From Chryseobacterium piscicola (lineage in GTDB: Bacteria; Bacteroidota; Bacteroidia; Flavobacteriales; Weeksellaceae): a DNA stretch of 64,000 bases. Below, one piece after another: positions 34,507 to 43,432 of the stretch; the stretch's first letter is position 1; every line of letters begins with the position of its first letter. The position numbers and the translations under genes were made by a program. The stretch is taken from positions 372,001-436,000 of the forward strand of contig NZ_FTOJ01000002.1 in assembly GCF_900156685.1 (NCBI RefSeq). The letters are read 5' to 3'. The notes below the pieces were generated by a model that was given only the letters and a program-made list of their open reading frames with translations, made no database searches and was not told the origin of the DNA.

Positions 34507-35724
34507 ATGGAAAAATCAAAGAAAAGCGCGGCTATAGGTTTTATTTTCGTCACCCTTCTTATTGACGTTATCGGTTTGGGAATTATCATTCCTGTAATCC
34601 CGAAACTAATAGAAGAGCTCATTCACGGAGGGATCACGGAAGCAGCAAAATACGGAGGCTGGCTTGCATTTGCTTATGCTTTTACCCAATTTATTTTTTC
34701 TCCTGTAATAGGAAATTTAAGTGACAAATACGGAAGAAGACCTATTATTTTAATTTCTCTTCTTGGTTTTGCAGTTGATTACATTTTTCTGGCTTTGGCA
34801 CCCAATATTTGGCTGCTTTTTTTAGGAAGAGTAATTGCAGGTATTACCGGTGCAAGCTTCACTACCGCAAGTGCATATATTGCTGATATTTCCACAGACG
34901 AAGACCGTGCAAAAAACTTCGGATTGATTGGCGCTGCGTTTGGGTTAGGGTTTATTGTTGGGCCACTTTTAGGCGGTGTTTTAGGGCATTTTGGTGCAAG
35001 AGTTCCTTTTTATGCCGCGGCAGTTTTATGTTTAATTAATTTTCTTTACGGGTATTTTATTCTTCCCGAAAGTTTAGATAAAAGCCAAAGAAGAGAATTT
35101 GACTGGAAACGTGCAAACCCTATAGGCTCATTGAAGTTTTTGATGAAACATCCTGAATTATCAGGACTTGTGGTGAGTTTGTTTTTGATTTACATTGCTA
35201 GTCATGCAGTGCAAACCAACTGGAATTATTTTACCATGAGTGAATTCAAATGGGATGAATTAATGGTTGGGATATCTCTAGGAGTTGTAGGGCTTCTTAT
35301 CGCTCTCGTTCAGGGAGTTCTTATAAGGTACACAACTCCAAAATTGGGAGAATACAAAAGCATTTACATTGGCTTAGCACTTTATGCAGTGGGAATGCTG
35401 CTTTTCTCATTTGCCACAGAAGGGTGGATGATGTTTGTAATATTAATTCCCTATTGTCTTGGAGGTATTTGCGGTCCGGCATTACAATCTGTAATCTCTA
35501 AAAATGTTGCACCTAATGAACAAGGTGAACTTCAGGGAGCTTTAACGAGTTTAATGAGCGTTACAGCGACTATTGGCCCACCTTTAATGACTTATCTTTT
35601 TTATCATTTCAGTGAAAAAAATGCAGCATTCAGATTTCCGGGAGCACCGTTTTTTCTTGCATTTATGTTGATGTCCGTAAGTGTTGTAATTACTTATTAT
35701 GCTTTCAAAGAAAAAAAATCTTAA
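34507..35724 (+). CDS. TCR/Tet family MFS efflux transporter
   Basis: An inner-membrane protein of 405 residues with 12 hydrophobic helices, the length and layout of TetA-type drug:proton antiporters. The MFS motif A appears as [14 protein letters not shown] (about 76-89), and antiporter motif C-like residues occur in [15 protein letters not shown] (about 148-162). The N-terminal [13 protein letters not shown] is typical of the TCR group. Many Bacteroidota carry chromosomal copies without clinical tetracycline resistance, so the natural substrate is unknown. It has no adjacent TetR regulator. Confidence 0.9.
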   Translation: MEKSKKSAAIGFIFVTLLIDVIGLGIIIPVIPKLIEELIHGGITEAAKYGGWLAFAYAFTQFIFSPVIGNLSDKYGRRPIILISLLGFAVDYIFLALAPNIWLLFLGRVIAGITGASFTTASAYIADISTDEDRAKNFGLIGAAFGLGFIVGPLLGGVLGHFGARVPFYAAAVLCLINFLYGYFILPESLDKSQRREFDWKRANPIGSLKFLMKHPELSGLVVSLFLIYIASHAVQTNWNYFTMSEFKWDELMVGISLGVVGLLIALVQGVLIRYTTPKLGEYKSIYIGLALYAVGMLLFSFATEGWMMFVILIPYCLGGICGPALQSVISKNVAPNEQGELQGALTSLMSVTATIGPPLMTYLFYHFSEKNAAFRFPGAPFFLAFMLMSVSVVITYYAFKEKKS

Positions 35725-35785
35725 AATATATTTAAATTTAATTTGAAAATAAAGTTTTATATCTAATGTTTCGTATTTTTACAAA

Positions 35786-36121
35786 ATGGAATTAAGCATT
35801 GGTGAAATGGCGCTTATCGTATTAGCGATCGTTGTTCTTTTCGGTCCGGATAAACTTCCGTCTATTGCTCGCGACCTTGGCGCAGGTGTGAGAAAAATGA
35901 AGGGTGCAGTAGATGATATCAAAACAGAAATTATGAAAGAAACAGATAATCCTGTTTCAGATATTAAAAAAGAAATTGATAGGATAAAAGATGCTGCAAA
36001 AGATTTTAATCCAATGAAAAATCTAGATGAAGAATTGAATACATCACCTAAAGAAGCTACTGATAAACCTTTAATAAAACCTTCTGAAGATGAGACTTAC
36101 GAAGGACCTGTAAGCAGATAA
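35786..36121 (+). CDS. tatA: Twin-arginine translocase subunit TatA/TatB type
   Basis: A protein of 111 residues with one N-terminal transmembrane helix (about 5-20), the conserved FGPDKLP hinge (about 20-26), then an amphipathic helix and a charged, disordered tail. Early segment IGEMALIVLAIVVLFGPDKLP is standard for the TatA/B family; Bacteroidota usually have TatA-like proteins and a separate TatC, and assignment to TatA versus TatB is not certain. Its stop overlaps the start of the next gene (TAATG). No tatC is present in this window. Confidence 0.9.
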   Translation: MELSIGEMALIVLAIVVLFGPDKLPSIARDLGAGVRKMKGAVDDIKTEIMKETDNPVSDIKKEIDRIKDAAKDFNPMKNLDEELNTSPKEATDKPLIKPSEDETYEGPVSR

Positions 36122-36690
36122 TGGAAGAAATTGTTTTAGAAGACAAAGAAGTTTTTCTTTACCTCAATAATTTGGGAAGCCAACCATTTGATCCTTTTTG
36201 GGAACTTATTTCCGAGAGATTCATTTGGATTCCTCTTTATGTGATTTTATGTTATTTGCTTTACAAAAATTTCAGGCTTAGAGCATTTGTTTTTATTCTT
36301 ATTTTTGTTGCGATAGGGACTACAGTGTCTGATCAGGTAGCAGGTATTTTTAAACATGGATTTTTAAGATTAAGACCATGTAAAGACCCTTCATTACAAA
36401 AATTGATGAGAATTGTAGTTACTCCTGGTAGCGATTATGGTTTTTATTCTGCCCATGCTTCCAATACATTTTTTCTTGCAACCTATCTAAGTATTTTGCT
36501 TAAAAAAAACATAAAATGGATTCCTTATTTTCTTTTTTTCTGGGCAGCCACTGTGTCTTACAGTAGAATTTATTTAGGTGTTCATTTCCCAGGAGATGTT
36601 TTGGTAGGTGCGTTTGCAGGATCTTTGGTGGGAGTGATATTTGCTTTGCTCGCAAAAAAAGTGATCAACAAACAAACCCAATCTCAATGA
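36121..36690 (+). CDS. PAP2 family phosphatase
   Basis: An inner-membrane lipid phosphatase of 189 residues with five or six helices. The three PAP2 motifs are recognisable: K-x6-RP as KHGFLRLRP (about 80-88), the SxH motif in FYSAHASNTF (about 110), and SR-x5-H-x3-D as SRIYLGVHFPGD (about 147-158). Such enzymes remove phosphate from undecaprenyl pyrophosphate or phosphatidic acid/PGP. Gene coupling on both sides (TAATG from tatA, ATGA to the TPR gene) shows a three-gene operon of apparently unrelated envelope functions. Confidence 0.9.
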   Translation: MEEIVLEDKEVFLYLNNLGSQPFDPFWELISERFIWIPLYVILCYLLYKNFRLRAFVFILIFVAIGTTVSDQVAGIFKHGFLRLRPCKDPSLQKLMRIVVTPGSDYGFYSAHASNTFFLATYLSILLKKNIKWIPYFLFFWAATVSYSRIYLGVHFPGDVLVGAFAGSLVGVIFALLAKKVINKQTQSQ

Positions 36691-37508
36691 CAGCAAAAAT
36701 ATTTTTATTAGGTACAGCATTACTTTCACTGAACTGTATTAATGCTCAGGATAAAAAGATAGCGGAAGATTGCATGATCAAAAATGATTATGTATGTGCT
36801 GAAAAACAGTATCAAATTCTAGCTGATAAAGAATTGATACAGAAATTTAAATCAGATTATTACATTCAACTTGGGACGGCGCAGCGAAGGCTTGGGAAAA
36901 CTACTGCTGCCTTCAAATCATATGAATCTGCTTTAATTACCAACCCTCTTTCTGTTTCTGTTTACGAAAATTTGGCATCATTACACAACACAAAAGGTAG
37001 TCGCCCAAAAGCTTTAGAATATGTCAATTCTGGGCTTAAAATAGAAGAGCAAAACGCCAATCTTTATCTTTTGAGATCCAAGATTTATGATAATATGGGA
37101 AAAAAGGACTTGGCTTTGAAAGACTTGAATTACATTCTTACATTTGCGCCAGAAAACTTATTTGCAAAAACAAGTATGGCCACACTTAAGAGACGTTCTG
37201 GGGATCTTGAAGGCTCACTTGCAGATTACAACAAACTCCTTGCCGAGCGTCCCGAATCTCTTTTGTATAACGGAAGGGCAGAGGTTTATCTTCAAATGAA
37301 AAAGTATAAAGAAGCATTATTAGACGTCAACAAATCAATTTCTATTGATTCTAAATTTTCTCAATCATACGTCACAAAAGCCAATATTTTGTTTGAAACT
37401 ACAAAAACCAAAGAGGCGTGCGATAATTTAAACAAGGCCATTGCACTTGGTTATGAGAAATCTTTATTGCCTGATTACAATTTGAAATGTATCAAAAAAA
37501 CGCAATAA
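36687..37508 (+). CDS. Exported TPR repeat protein
   Basis: A protein of 273 residues with a signal peptide (to INAQ, about residue 21) followed by about six tetratricopeptide repeats covering most of the chain (examples: AAFKSYESALITNPLSVSVY, PKALEYVNSGLKIEEQNANL, ALLDVNKSISIDSKFSQSY). TPR arrays mediate protein contacts; a periplasmic scaffold role is likely. The last repeat, with KEACDNLNKAIALGYEKS, has a Sel1-like flavour. It begins four bases inside the PAP2 gene (ATGA overlap). No specific partner can be named. Confidence 0.85.
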   Translation: MTAKIFLLGTALLSLNCINAQDKKIAEDCMIKNDYVCAEKQYQILADKELIQKFKSDYYIQLGTAQRRLGKTTAAFKSYESALITNPLSVSVYENLASLHNTKGSRPKALEYVNSGLKIEEQNANLYLLRSKIYDNMGKKDLALKDLNYILTFAPENLFAKTSMATLKRRSGDLEGSLADYNKLLAERPESLLYNGRAEVYLQMKKYKEALLDVNKSISIDSKFSQSYVTKANILFETTKTKEACDNLNKAIALGYEKSLLPDYNLKCIKKTQ

Positions 37509-37548
37509 AATCTGAACTTATTTATTTTTTCAAATTTCAACCATATTC

Positions 37549-38004
37549 ATGCTAAATATTGTTCTTGTAGAACCTGAGATCCCCAATAATACGGGTAACA
37601 TCGGCAGACTTTGTGTAGGTACCGAAAGCAGATTACACCTCATTCATCCCTTCGGATTTACTATTGATGATAAAAACCTGAAACGTTCTGGCTTAGATTA
37701 TTGGGTGCATCTTGATGTTTCAGAATATAGTAATGTAGAAGAATGGATGAAGGTAATTCCAGATAAATCACGTGTTTTCTTGATGAGTTCTCATGCCAAA
37801 AAATCGTATTTAGAAATAGATTTTCAAGACGGCGACTGGCTTGTTTTCGGGAAAGAAAGTGTGGGCTTGAGCGACAATGTTTTACATCTTTTTGAAAATC
37901 ATTTAACGATCCCGATGTCAAACCTTATTCGGAGTTTTAATATTGCAAATTCTGTTGCATTCGTAGTAGGAGAGGCAAAAAGACAGATTAATCTGAAAAA
38001 TTAA
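37549..38004 (+). CDS. trmL: tRNA (cytidine34-2'-O)-methyltransferase TrmL
   Basis: A SPOUT-class methyltransferase of 151 residues that adds 2'-O-methyl to the wobble base of certain leucine tRNAs. The N-terminus LNIVLVEPEIPNNTGNIGRLC and the knot-forming C-terminal segments (LVFGKESVGLSD and LTIPMSNLIRSFNIANSVAFV, shown in part) match TrmL, including the conserved Arg in the NTGNIGR motif. The length matches E. coli TrmL (157). It lies downstream of the TPR gene with a 40-base gap and faces the rlmH gene. Confidence 0.93.
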   Translation: MLNIVLVEPEIPNNTGNIGRLCVGTESRLHLIHPFGFTIDDKNLKRSGLDYWVHLDVSEYSNVEEWMKVIPDKSRVFLMSSHAKKSYLEIDFQDGDWLVFGKESVGLSDNVLHLFENHLTIPMSNLIRSFNIANSVAFVVGEAKRQINLKN

Positions 38005-38098
38005 TTCGTAAAATCTCGCAGTATTTTCAAAATCTTAATAAATTATGATGTAAAAATAGTAAGTCTAAAATCTTACATCTGAAATCTAAATATCTATT

Positions 38099-38572
38099 TT
38101 AATCATTATGATAAGGTTTTCCCTGCAAAATTTGATCTGCACGATACAATTGTTCTACAATAAATAAACGAATCATTTGGTGAGTAAAGGTCATTTTAGA
38201 CAATGCTATTTTTTCGTTGGCTCTTTCATAGATTTCATCTGAAAAACCATACGCCCCACCAATTAGAATATGAACTTTTTTCACTGAAGTATTCATCCAC
38301 GTATCTATTTTTACAGAAAACTCGCGGCTAGAAAACTGTCTTCCTTTTTCATCAAGCAAAATAACCAAGTCTGTTTTGTCAATATGATTAAAAAAAAGCT
38401 TAGATTCTTCTTTCTTGAGAAGATCTGAAGTAAGATTTTTGGCATTTTTCACATCCGGAATTTCAGTGATTTCAAAATTCCAATGTCTTGGAAGTCTATT
38501 GAGATAATAATTGATGAGTGAATTGATTTCTTTGTCATCCGTTTTTCCTATACAGAGAAGTGAAATTCGCAT
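38099..38572 (-). CDS. rlmH: 23S rRNA (pseudouridine1915-N3)-methyltransferase RlmH
   Basis: A SPOUT methyltransferase of 157 residues acting on helix 69 of 23S rRNA in the assembled ribosome. Diagnostic features are the LLDEKGRQFSS segment (about 73-83), the SAM loop LIGGAYGFSDE (about 104-114) and the C-terminal HQMIRLFIVEQLYRADQILQ followed by GKPYH. The length is identical to the usual RlmH. It is a single gene convergent with trmL, so two RNA methyltransferases share this intergenic region. Confidence 0.95.
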   Translation of the reverse strand: MRISLLCIGKTDDKEINSLINYYLNRLPRHWNFEITEIPDVKNAKNLTSDLLKKEESKLFFNHIDKTDLVILLDEKGRQFSSREFSVKIDTWMNTSVKKVHILIGGAYGFSDEIYERANEKIALSKMTFTHQMIRLFIVEQLYRADQILQGKPYHND

Positions 38573-38744
38573 TGTTAATCTTTTTTAGGCTGCAAAGATA
38601 TTTATTTTGATTCAGACTTTGTTAGGCGTAATTTTTGAAAATCATTTTAATTGTTTACTTTTACCTTTAAACAAGGTTTAAATGTTTTACAGTCTGAAAT
38701 TCTGATCAACAATCGTATTTCAGTTTTAATAGATTAAATTTAAA

Positions 38745-39767
38745 ATGGCTTTTAAAACTCCCGAAGTAGTCCTGAGGATTCAAAAATTTTTCGATGATAT
38801 TCACATTCCATTGCTTGGGATTTCTCTTTGGGAAATGTTCCAGATTTACTTCGCTGGTGTGTTCAAAGACAGGATTGGCAGAAAAGCAGCAGGTATTTCT
38901 TGGAATTTTACGTTAAGTCTTTTTCCTTTTATTCTGTTCCTTCTTTCGGTTTTGCCTTATATGCCACATTACGATAAGCTTCAGTTTTATATTTTTGAAA
39001 TTTTGATGCATAATATTTTCCCTAGTAATATTGAAAATGATGTGAGATCTTATATAGAAAACAATATTATTCCAAATATGAAGGGAATTAGTAACCTTAC
39101 AATTCTCATCGCCCTTGTTTTTGCTACCAATGGAACATTTGCTCTCATTAGCGGATTCAACGAAAAATCAGAAGAAAAACTGAATGATGTAAAAGAGTTT
39201 ATACTTTCATTTTTTATTACAATTGGGTTTGTAACCATCGTATTTCTGGCACTTTTTGGGGTTTACTATGTAGAAGTTGTGATGAAGCTCTTTACCCCTA
39301 CATCCAATATTTCGTGGCTTGTAAAAAATCTATCTAAAATAATTGGTTTTGTTTCATTTCCTGTGTTTTTCTTTTTGCTTTTGACTTTGTTTTATTGGTT
39401 GGGAACAGTGAAGATTATAAGATTCAGACAAGCGATTCCTGGCGCAATTCTTACAACCGTTTTGTTTGTTGTAACTACCTATTTTTTTACAATTTACATT
39501 AAAAATATTGCTCAGTACAACGTTTTATACGGTTCCATCGGATCTATGATTTTACTCATGGTTTGGGTAAACGTAAATGTTTATCTACTGCTTTTTGGGA
39601 ATGAATTGAATATGGCTTTAAGAAAACTCAGAGTTGAAAAATTATTGGCCGACGAACTCAAAAAAGAAGCATCACAATATACTCCTGAAAAACAAGAACC
39701 CAATTTGGAAGGTGATGAAGACCATATTAGAACAATCATTATTGAAACTAAAAATAATGATGAGTGA
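38745..39767 (+). CDS. YihY/BrkB family inner membrane protein
   Basis: A membrane protein of 340 residues with about six helices, in the YihY/virulence factor BrkB family. Characteristic stretches include AAGISWNFTLSLFPFILFLLSVLP, NGTFALISGFN and the C-terminal LYGSIGSMILLMVWVNVNVYLLLFGNELN (each shown in part). Members were once annotated as ribonuclease BN by error; their actual function in the envelope is unclear. A charged C-terminal tail of about 45 residues follows the last helix. It is divergently placed from rlmH. Confidence 0.88.
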   Translation: MAFKTPEVVLRIQKFFDDIHIPLLGISLWEMFQIYFAGVFKDRIGRKAAGISWNFTLSLFPFILFLLSVLPYMPHYDKLQFYIFEILMHNIFPSNIENDVRSYIENNIIPNMKGISNLTILIALVFATNGTFALISGFNEKSEEKLNDVKEFILSFFITIGFVTIVFLALFGVYYVEVVMKLFTPTSNISWLVKNLSKIIGFVSFPVFFFLLLTLFYWLGTVKIIRFRQAIPGAILTTVLFVVTTYFFTIYIKNIAQYNVLYGSIGSMILLMVWVNVNVYLLLFGNELNMALRKLRVEKLLADELKKEASQYTPEKQEPNLEGDEDHIRTIIIETKNNDE

Positions 39768-40077
39768 TTTTGAAAAAAGCTTTACCAATAATTATCTTCA
39801 GACAAAATTTTTATTTATTTTGAATTTAAATTTAACACAAATATTCTAAAACTGCTGTAATTGCTTAATCTCTTTATACAGAAAATTTTACCTCATCCCG
39901 AAAATCAATTTTATTTTAAAAGAGAATAAAGAAATAAATAGCTGTATTGTGGGACTTAATTACTTTCAAAAAGCCCCACGATTATTACAAAAAATGCTTA
40001 AAAGAAGTAGTTTAAATGATGAATAATCAGCTTATAAAAACTTTTTATTTATTTACATTAAAAAATCCAAATTCATT
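39768..40077. other. Intergenic region without assignable gene
   Basis: A 310-base AT-rich stretch between the convergent yihY and relA/spoT genes. It contains one weak hairpin (GTGGG at 39949-39953 with CCCAC at 39975-39979) that might act in termination. The short frames here lack any protein-like character. Confidence 0.5.
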
Positions 40078-42282
40078 TTACATTCTCCGCACTCTAGAAA
40101 TTCCGTTGATATCTTTAAGTTTTTTGAAGGTTTCCTCAAGTTGGCCAGTATGTTTTACTTCGAGATTAATATTTCCGGTGAAAATACCATCGTTAGATTC
40201 TATCGACATGCTTTTCATATCCATCCCCATTGCACCGCTTATTACGGTGGTAATATCGTTAATCATCCCCATTCTGTCTAGCCCCTCGATCTCAATTTTC
40301 ACTCTATTTTTAAAACTTTCTTCATTCACCCATTTAGCAGGAATTACACGGTAATCATATTGGGCTCTGAGGTTAATAGCATTGGGACAAGTATCGCTAT
40401 GTACCTTTATTCCTTCTGAAATGGTAATGAAGCCAAAAATTTTATCTCCCGGAATTACGGTGCAGCATTTAGCATAAGAATAATTGAGTTTTTCTTCATC
40501 TTTTCCAAAAACAATCATGTCGAGATTCTGTTCTTTCGGCTCTTCATAATGTACATTTTTGGTAGGAGACTTTCTGAATCTTGAAAGCAGATTGTTAAAT
40601 ACATTTTTACTTTCAATATACTTCCTTAAACTACTTACATCCAGCTCATTGGTCTGAAATTTCAAAAATAATTCTTGTGAAGTTTTAAGATTGAAAAACT
40701 TTTGTAATTTATTGATTTCTTCATCATTAAAATTAATTTTTGCGTGACGAAGTTTTCTCTGCAAAATTTCTTTTCCTTCTTCTACAAGTTGATTTTTCTG
40801 AGAATTTAGAAAACCTTTGATTTTAGATTTTGCTTTTGATGTAATTACAAACTCCAGCCAATCCGCTTTTGGTTTTTGGTTTTGAGAAGATAAAATGTCG
40901 ATTTGGTCGCCATTTTGAAGTTTATAAGAAATAGGCACCAGCTTGCCGTTAATTTTTGCTCCGAGACACTTCATTCCTAAGTCTGAGTGTACAGAAAATG
41001 CGAAATCTAAAGCGGAAGCGTTGGTTGGAAGAATTTTAATTTCTCCTTTAGGTGTAAAAACAAAAACCTCTTTTGAGTAAAGATTGAGTTTAATATTGTC
41101 TAAAAGCTCTGAAGTAGTGAGATCCTGCTGCTGTTCTAACACGTCTCTGATTTCAGTAACCCATTTTTCAAAATTACGGTCTTCAGTACTTTGTTTGTAT
41201 CCTTCTTTATATTTGTAATGTGCAGCAACACCTTTTTCGGCGATATCATCCATTCTTTCGGAACGTATTTGAACTTCAATCCATTTTCTATCTGGTCCTA
41301 AAACTGTGAGGTGTAAGCTTTCGTAACCTGTAGAGCGTGGCTGGGTAATCCAGTCGCGCATTCTAGAAGGATTTGAGTGGTAAACATCTGTAACGATAGA
41401 ATATATTTTCCAAGCGAGAAATTTTTCGTTTTTTGCATCAGATTTATAGGTAATTCTTATGGCATAATTATCAAAAACTTCTTCAAAAGAAACACCTTGC
41501 TTTAGCATTTTTCTATAAATAGATGAGATTGCTTTTGCTCTTCCTTTGATGTTGAAATTCAGACCCTCATCTTTTAATCTTACGGTGACTTCGTTTTTGA
41601 ATTCCTCGATGTATTTTTCCCGGGATTCTTTTGCAAGTTCCAATTTTGATGTGATCTCATTATAAATATCCGGATTGTTATATTTTAGCGAAAGATCTTC
41701 AAGTTCAGATTTTATATTATACAAACCAAGACGGTGTGCCATTGGAGCGTAAATATAAACTGTTTCTGAAGCAATTTTTTTCTGCTTATCTGGCGCCATG
41801 CTTTCCAACGTTCGCATGTTGTGAAGTCGATCGGCAATTTTGATTAGAATAACTCTGAAATCTTCTGAGAGTGTAAGAAGCAGTTTTCTGTAGTTTTCAG
41901 ACTGTACAGAAATATTCTGATGATTCATGATCGAAATTTTGGTAAGACCATTTACTATCTCAGCGATTTTTGCTCCAAAAATTTTCTTCAAATCTTCAAA
42001 AGTATAATCAGAATCTTCAATTACATCATGAAGTAAAGCACAAGCAATGGATGTTGCTCCTAGGCCAATTTCTGTAGCTACAATTTTGGCTACGGCAATT
42101 GGGTGGTAGATGTAGGGTTCTCCGGATTTTCTTCTTTGGTCTTTGTGCGCATCCAAAGCAATATCAAAAGCCTTTCTTATCAATTTGTTGTGTTCTTCAT
42201 CTAAAGTACGGTACGTATTAGAAATCAGATCTTTATATCGTGCGAGAATTTCTTTATTCTCTTGTTCAAGGTCATAGCTCAT
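40078..42282 (-). CDS. Bifunctional (p)ppGpp synthetase/hydrolase (RelA/SpoT, Rsh)
   Basis: A stringent-response enzyme of 734 residues, the normal Rsh length. The N-terminal HD hydrolase domain has His60 and the His85-Asp86 pair (ALLHDVIED), indicating an intact hydrolase. The synthetase domain (about 240-350) includes FDNYAIRITY and RSTGYESLHLTV. A TGS domain (about 400-460) carries the VFTPKGEIKILPTNASALDFAFSVH segment (in part). A helical/zinc region with CCTVIPGD (about 614) and a C-terminal ACT domain follow. It sets ppGpp levels under amino acid starvation and other stress. It appears monocistronic. Confidence 0.95.
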   Translation of the reverse strand: MSYDLEQENKEILARYKDLISNTYRTLDEEHNKLIRKAFDIALDAHKDQRRKSGEPYIYHPIAVAKIVATEIGLGATSIACALLHDVIEDSDYTFEDLKKIFGAKIAEIVNGLTKISIMNHQNISVQSENYRKLLLTLSEDFRVILIKIADRLHNMRTLESMAPDKQKKIASETVYIYAPMAHRLGLYNIKSELEDLSLKYNNPDIYNEITSKLELAKESREKYIEEFKNEVTVRLKDEGLNFNIKGRAKAISSIYRKMLKQGVSFEEVFDNYAIRITYKSDAKNEKFLAWKIYSIVTDVYHSNPSRMRDWITQPRSTGYESLHLTVLGPDRKWIEVQIRSERMDDIAEKGVAAHYKYKEGYKQSTEDRNFEKWVTEIRDVLEQQQDLTTSELLDNIKLNLYSKEVFVFTPKGEIKILPTNASALDFAFSVHSDLGMKCLGAKINGKLVPISYKLQNGDQIDILSSQNQKPKADWLEFVITSKAKSKIKGFLNSQKNQLVEEGKEILQRKLRHAKINFNDEEINKLQKFFNLKTSQELFLKFQTNELDVSSLRKYIESKNVFNNLLSRFRKSPTKNVHYEEPKEQNLDMIVFGKDEEKLNYSYAKCCTVIPGDKIFGFITISEGIKVHSDTCPNAINLRAQYDYRVIPAKWVNEESFKNRVKIEIEGLDRMGMINDITTVISGAMGMDMKSMSIESNDGIFTGNINLEVKHTGQLEETFKKLKDINGISRVRRM

Positions 42283-42340
42283 TTTTCGAAGGCTTAGTTC
42301 TAACGAAAATACGAAAAATAAATGCAGTTATCAATCCTAA

Positions 42341-42373
42341 ATAATAAAAATCCGCAGTTTTTGGCTGCGGATT
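42341..42373 (-). terminator. Terminator downstream of the 121-residue protein gene
   Basis: AATCCGCAG (42349-42357) pairs with CTGCGGATT (42365-42373). On the minus strand it is followed by TTTTTATTAT. It separates the gene at 42402-42767 from the RelA/SpoT gene downstream. Confidence 0.85.
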
Positions 42374-42401
42374 ATGGTTATTAGTTTATGAAATAATTTT
42401 T

Positions 42402-42767
42402 TTAAAATTTCACTTCAGAATCCATGCCTTCTGTGGCACCTTTGAATTTTAAATCCGGACTTGCGTGAATCTCAGTTTTGTTTTTAGTATCTATATATTT
42501 TTTTACAATTGGATAGGATGCTTCACCTATGCTCATGTTGTCAATTACGTAAGTTTTTAATACAGAATTTTCACCAAAAACTTTACGTGCTTTAGCTTCA
42601 TCTGCTTGATTTGTGATTTGCACACTCGTCATGTATGGTAAGTTGTGATGATCTTCTGTAATATATACAATATAGTCTTCATTTTGAAAACCTGCCATTT
42701 CCAGCTCAATTTCGAGTCTTCTATAGTCGCTGTGTTTTTGAAAAACACCGGTAATAATTGTAGGCAT
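42402..42767 (-). CDS. Uncharacterised protein, possibly stress-related fold
   Basis: A soluble protein of 121 residues without signal peptide or cysteines. The N-terminus (TIITGVFQKHSDYRRLEIELEMAGFQNEDYIVYI, in part) has the pattern of the small alpha/beta domain in YflT / general stress 17M-like proteins, in which a GVF strand is followed by a helix and a GF-x-DI-type turn. The remainder (residues 60-121) is charged and contains KKYIDTKNKTEIHASPDLKFKG. I cannot name a family with confidence. It is a single gene with its own terminator, lying upstream of relA/spoT on the same strand. Confidence 0.6.
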   Translation of the reverse strand: MPTIITGVFQKHSDYRRLEIELEMAGFQNEDYIVYITEDHHNLPYMTSVQITNQADEAKARKVFGENSVLKTYVIDNMSIGEASYPIVKKYIDTKNKTEIHASPDLKFKGATEGMDSEVKF

Positions 42768-42908
42768 AGTTTTATTTGTATTGGTTGGTTAAAGATAATA
42801 CATATTTCTTTATTGTTGATGATAATTTAATTAAATTTTAAATATTTTATTTTATTTTTAATATTTTAAATAAATTTATGAAATTATTAATTATTTACAA
42901 TTGCTGAT

Positions 42909-43333
42909 TCATTTTAATTTATGCCCTATTTCCTTATTTGCTATACCCTCCATTTCTTCATATAACTTTAAAAGACCCAAGGTACCTTTTTCACCATAGT
43001 CGTAGATATTTTTCTTTTTCCGTTATCAAACATAATTTCAATTTCTCTTGATGGGCGGTCTGCGCAAGTAATAGAATATCTTTCCTTTAGTTTATTAAAA
43101 TTAATTTCTGTAAGATGATTTTTAATCTTTTTAAAATGTAAAATATTATTTCCAAAATAGTTTCCCTCAAGATTTTTGTGAGCGTTTGATTTAAGAATTA
43201 TTGAGTCATTCTCAAATGTCAGCTGATATTTGATTCCAAGAGCATATCCTCCATACTGCGTTAAAATTATTTTTCAATAGTGTGTGTTTTGATCAAATTT
43301 TGTATGTTCTGTCAACTCATTATTTTTAATCAT
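42909..43333 (-). pseudogene. Broken gene, DUF6438-like fragment
   Basis: On the minus strand a protein-like reading begins at the ATG at 43333 and is interrupted by an in-frame TGA at 43274-43276. It continues with TQYGGYALGIKYQLTFENDS, IILKSNAHKNLEG and CADRPSREIEIMFDNGKRK, and then shifts frame at an A run near 43007-43013. In the new frame IYDYGEKGTLGLLKLYEEM follows, ending at 42909. Adding one A restores a continuous sequence. The DYGEKG-L-L pattern resembles the C-terminus of DUF6438-type proteins. With one stop plus one frameshift, it is most likely a decayed gene. Confidence 0.7.
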
Positions 43334-43380
43334 TAATGTGTCATATTTAATTAAATTAACTTTATTACAAATGTTTTAAA

Positions 43381-43411
43381 GAAAAAAGCCTGTCTAAAAA
43401 CTAAACAGGCT
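43381..43411 (-). terminator. Terminator of acs
   Basis: AGCCTGT (43387-43393) pairs with ACAGGCT (43405-43411). On the minus strand it is followed by TTTTTTC. It lies directly beyond the acs stop. Confidence 0.85.
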
Positions 43412-43432
43412 CTAAATTATTTAAAAAAAAAA

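Noticed and set aside
39634..39849. 71-residue plus-strand frame overlapping the end of the YihY gene
   Set aside because: It is a shadow of the yihY 3' end with no independent start signal or recognisable family.
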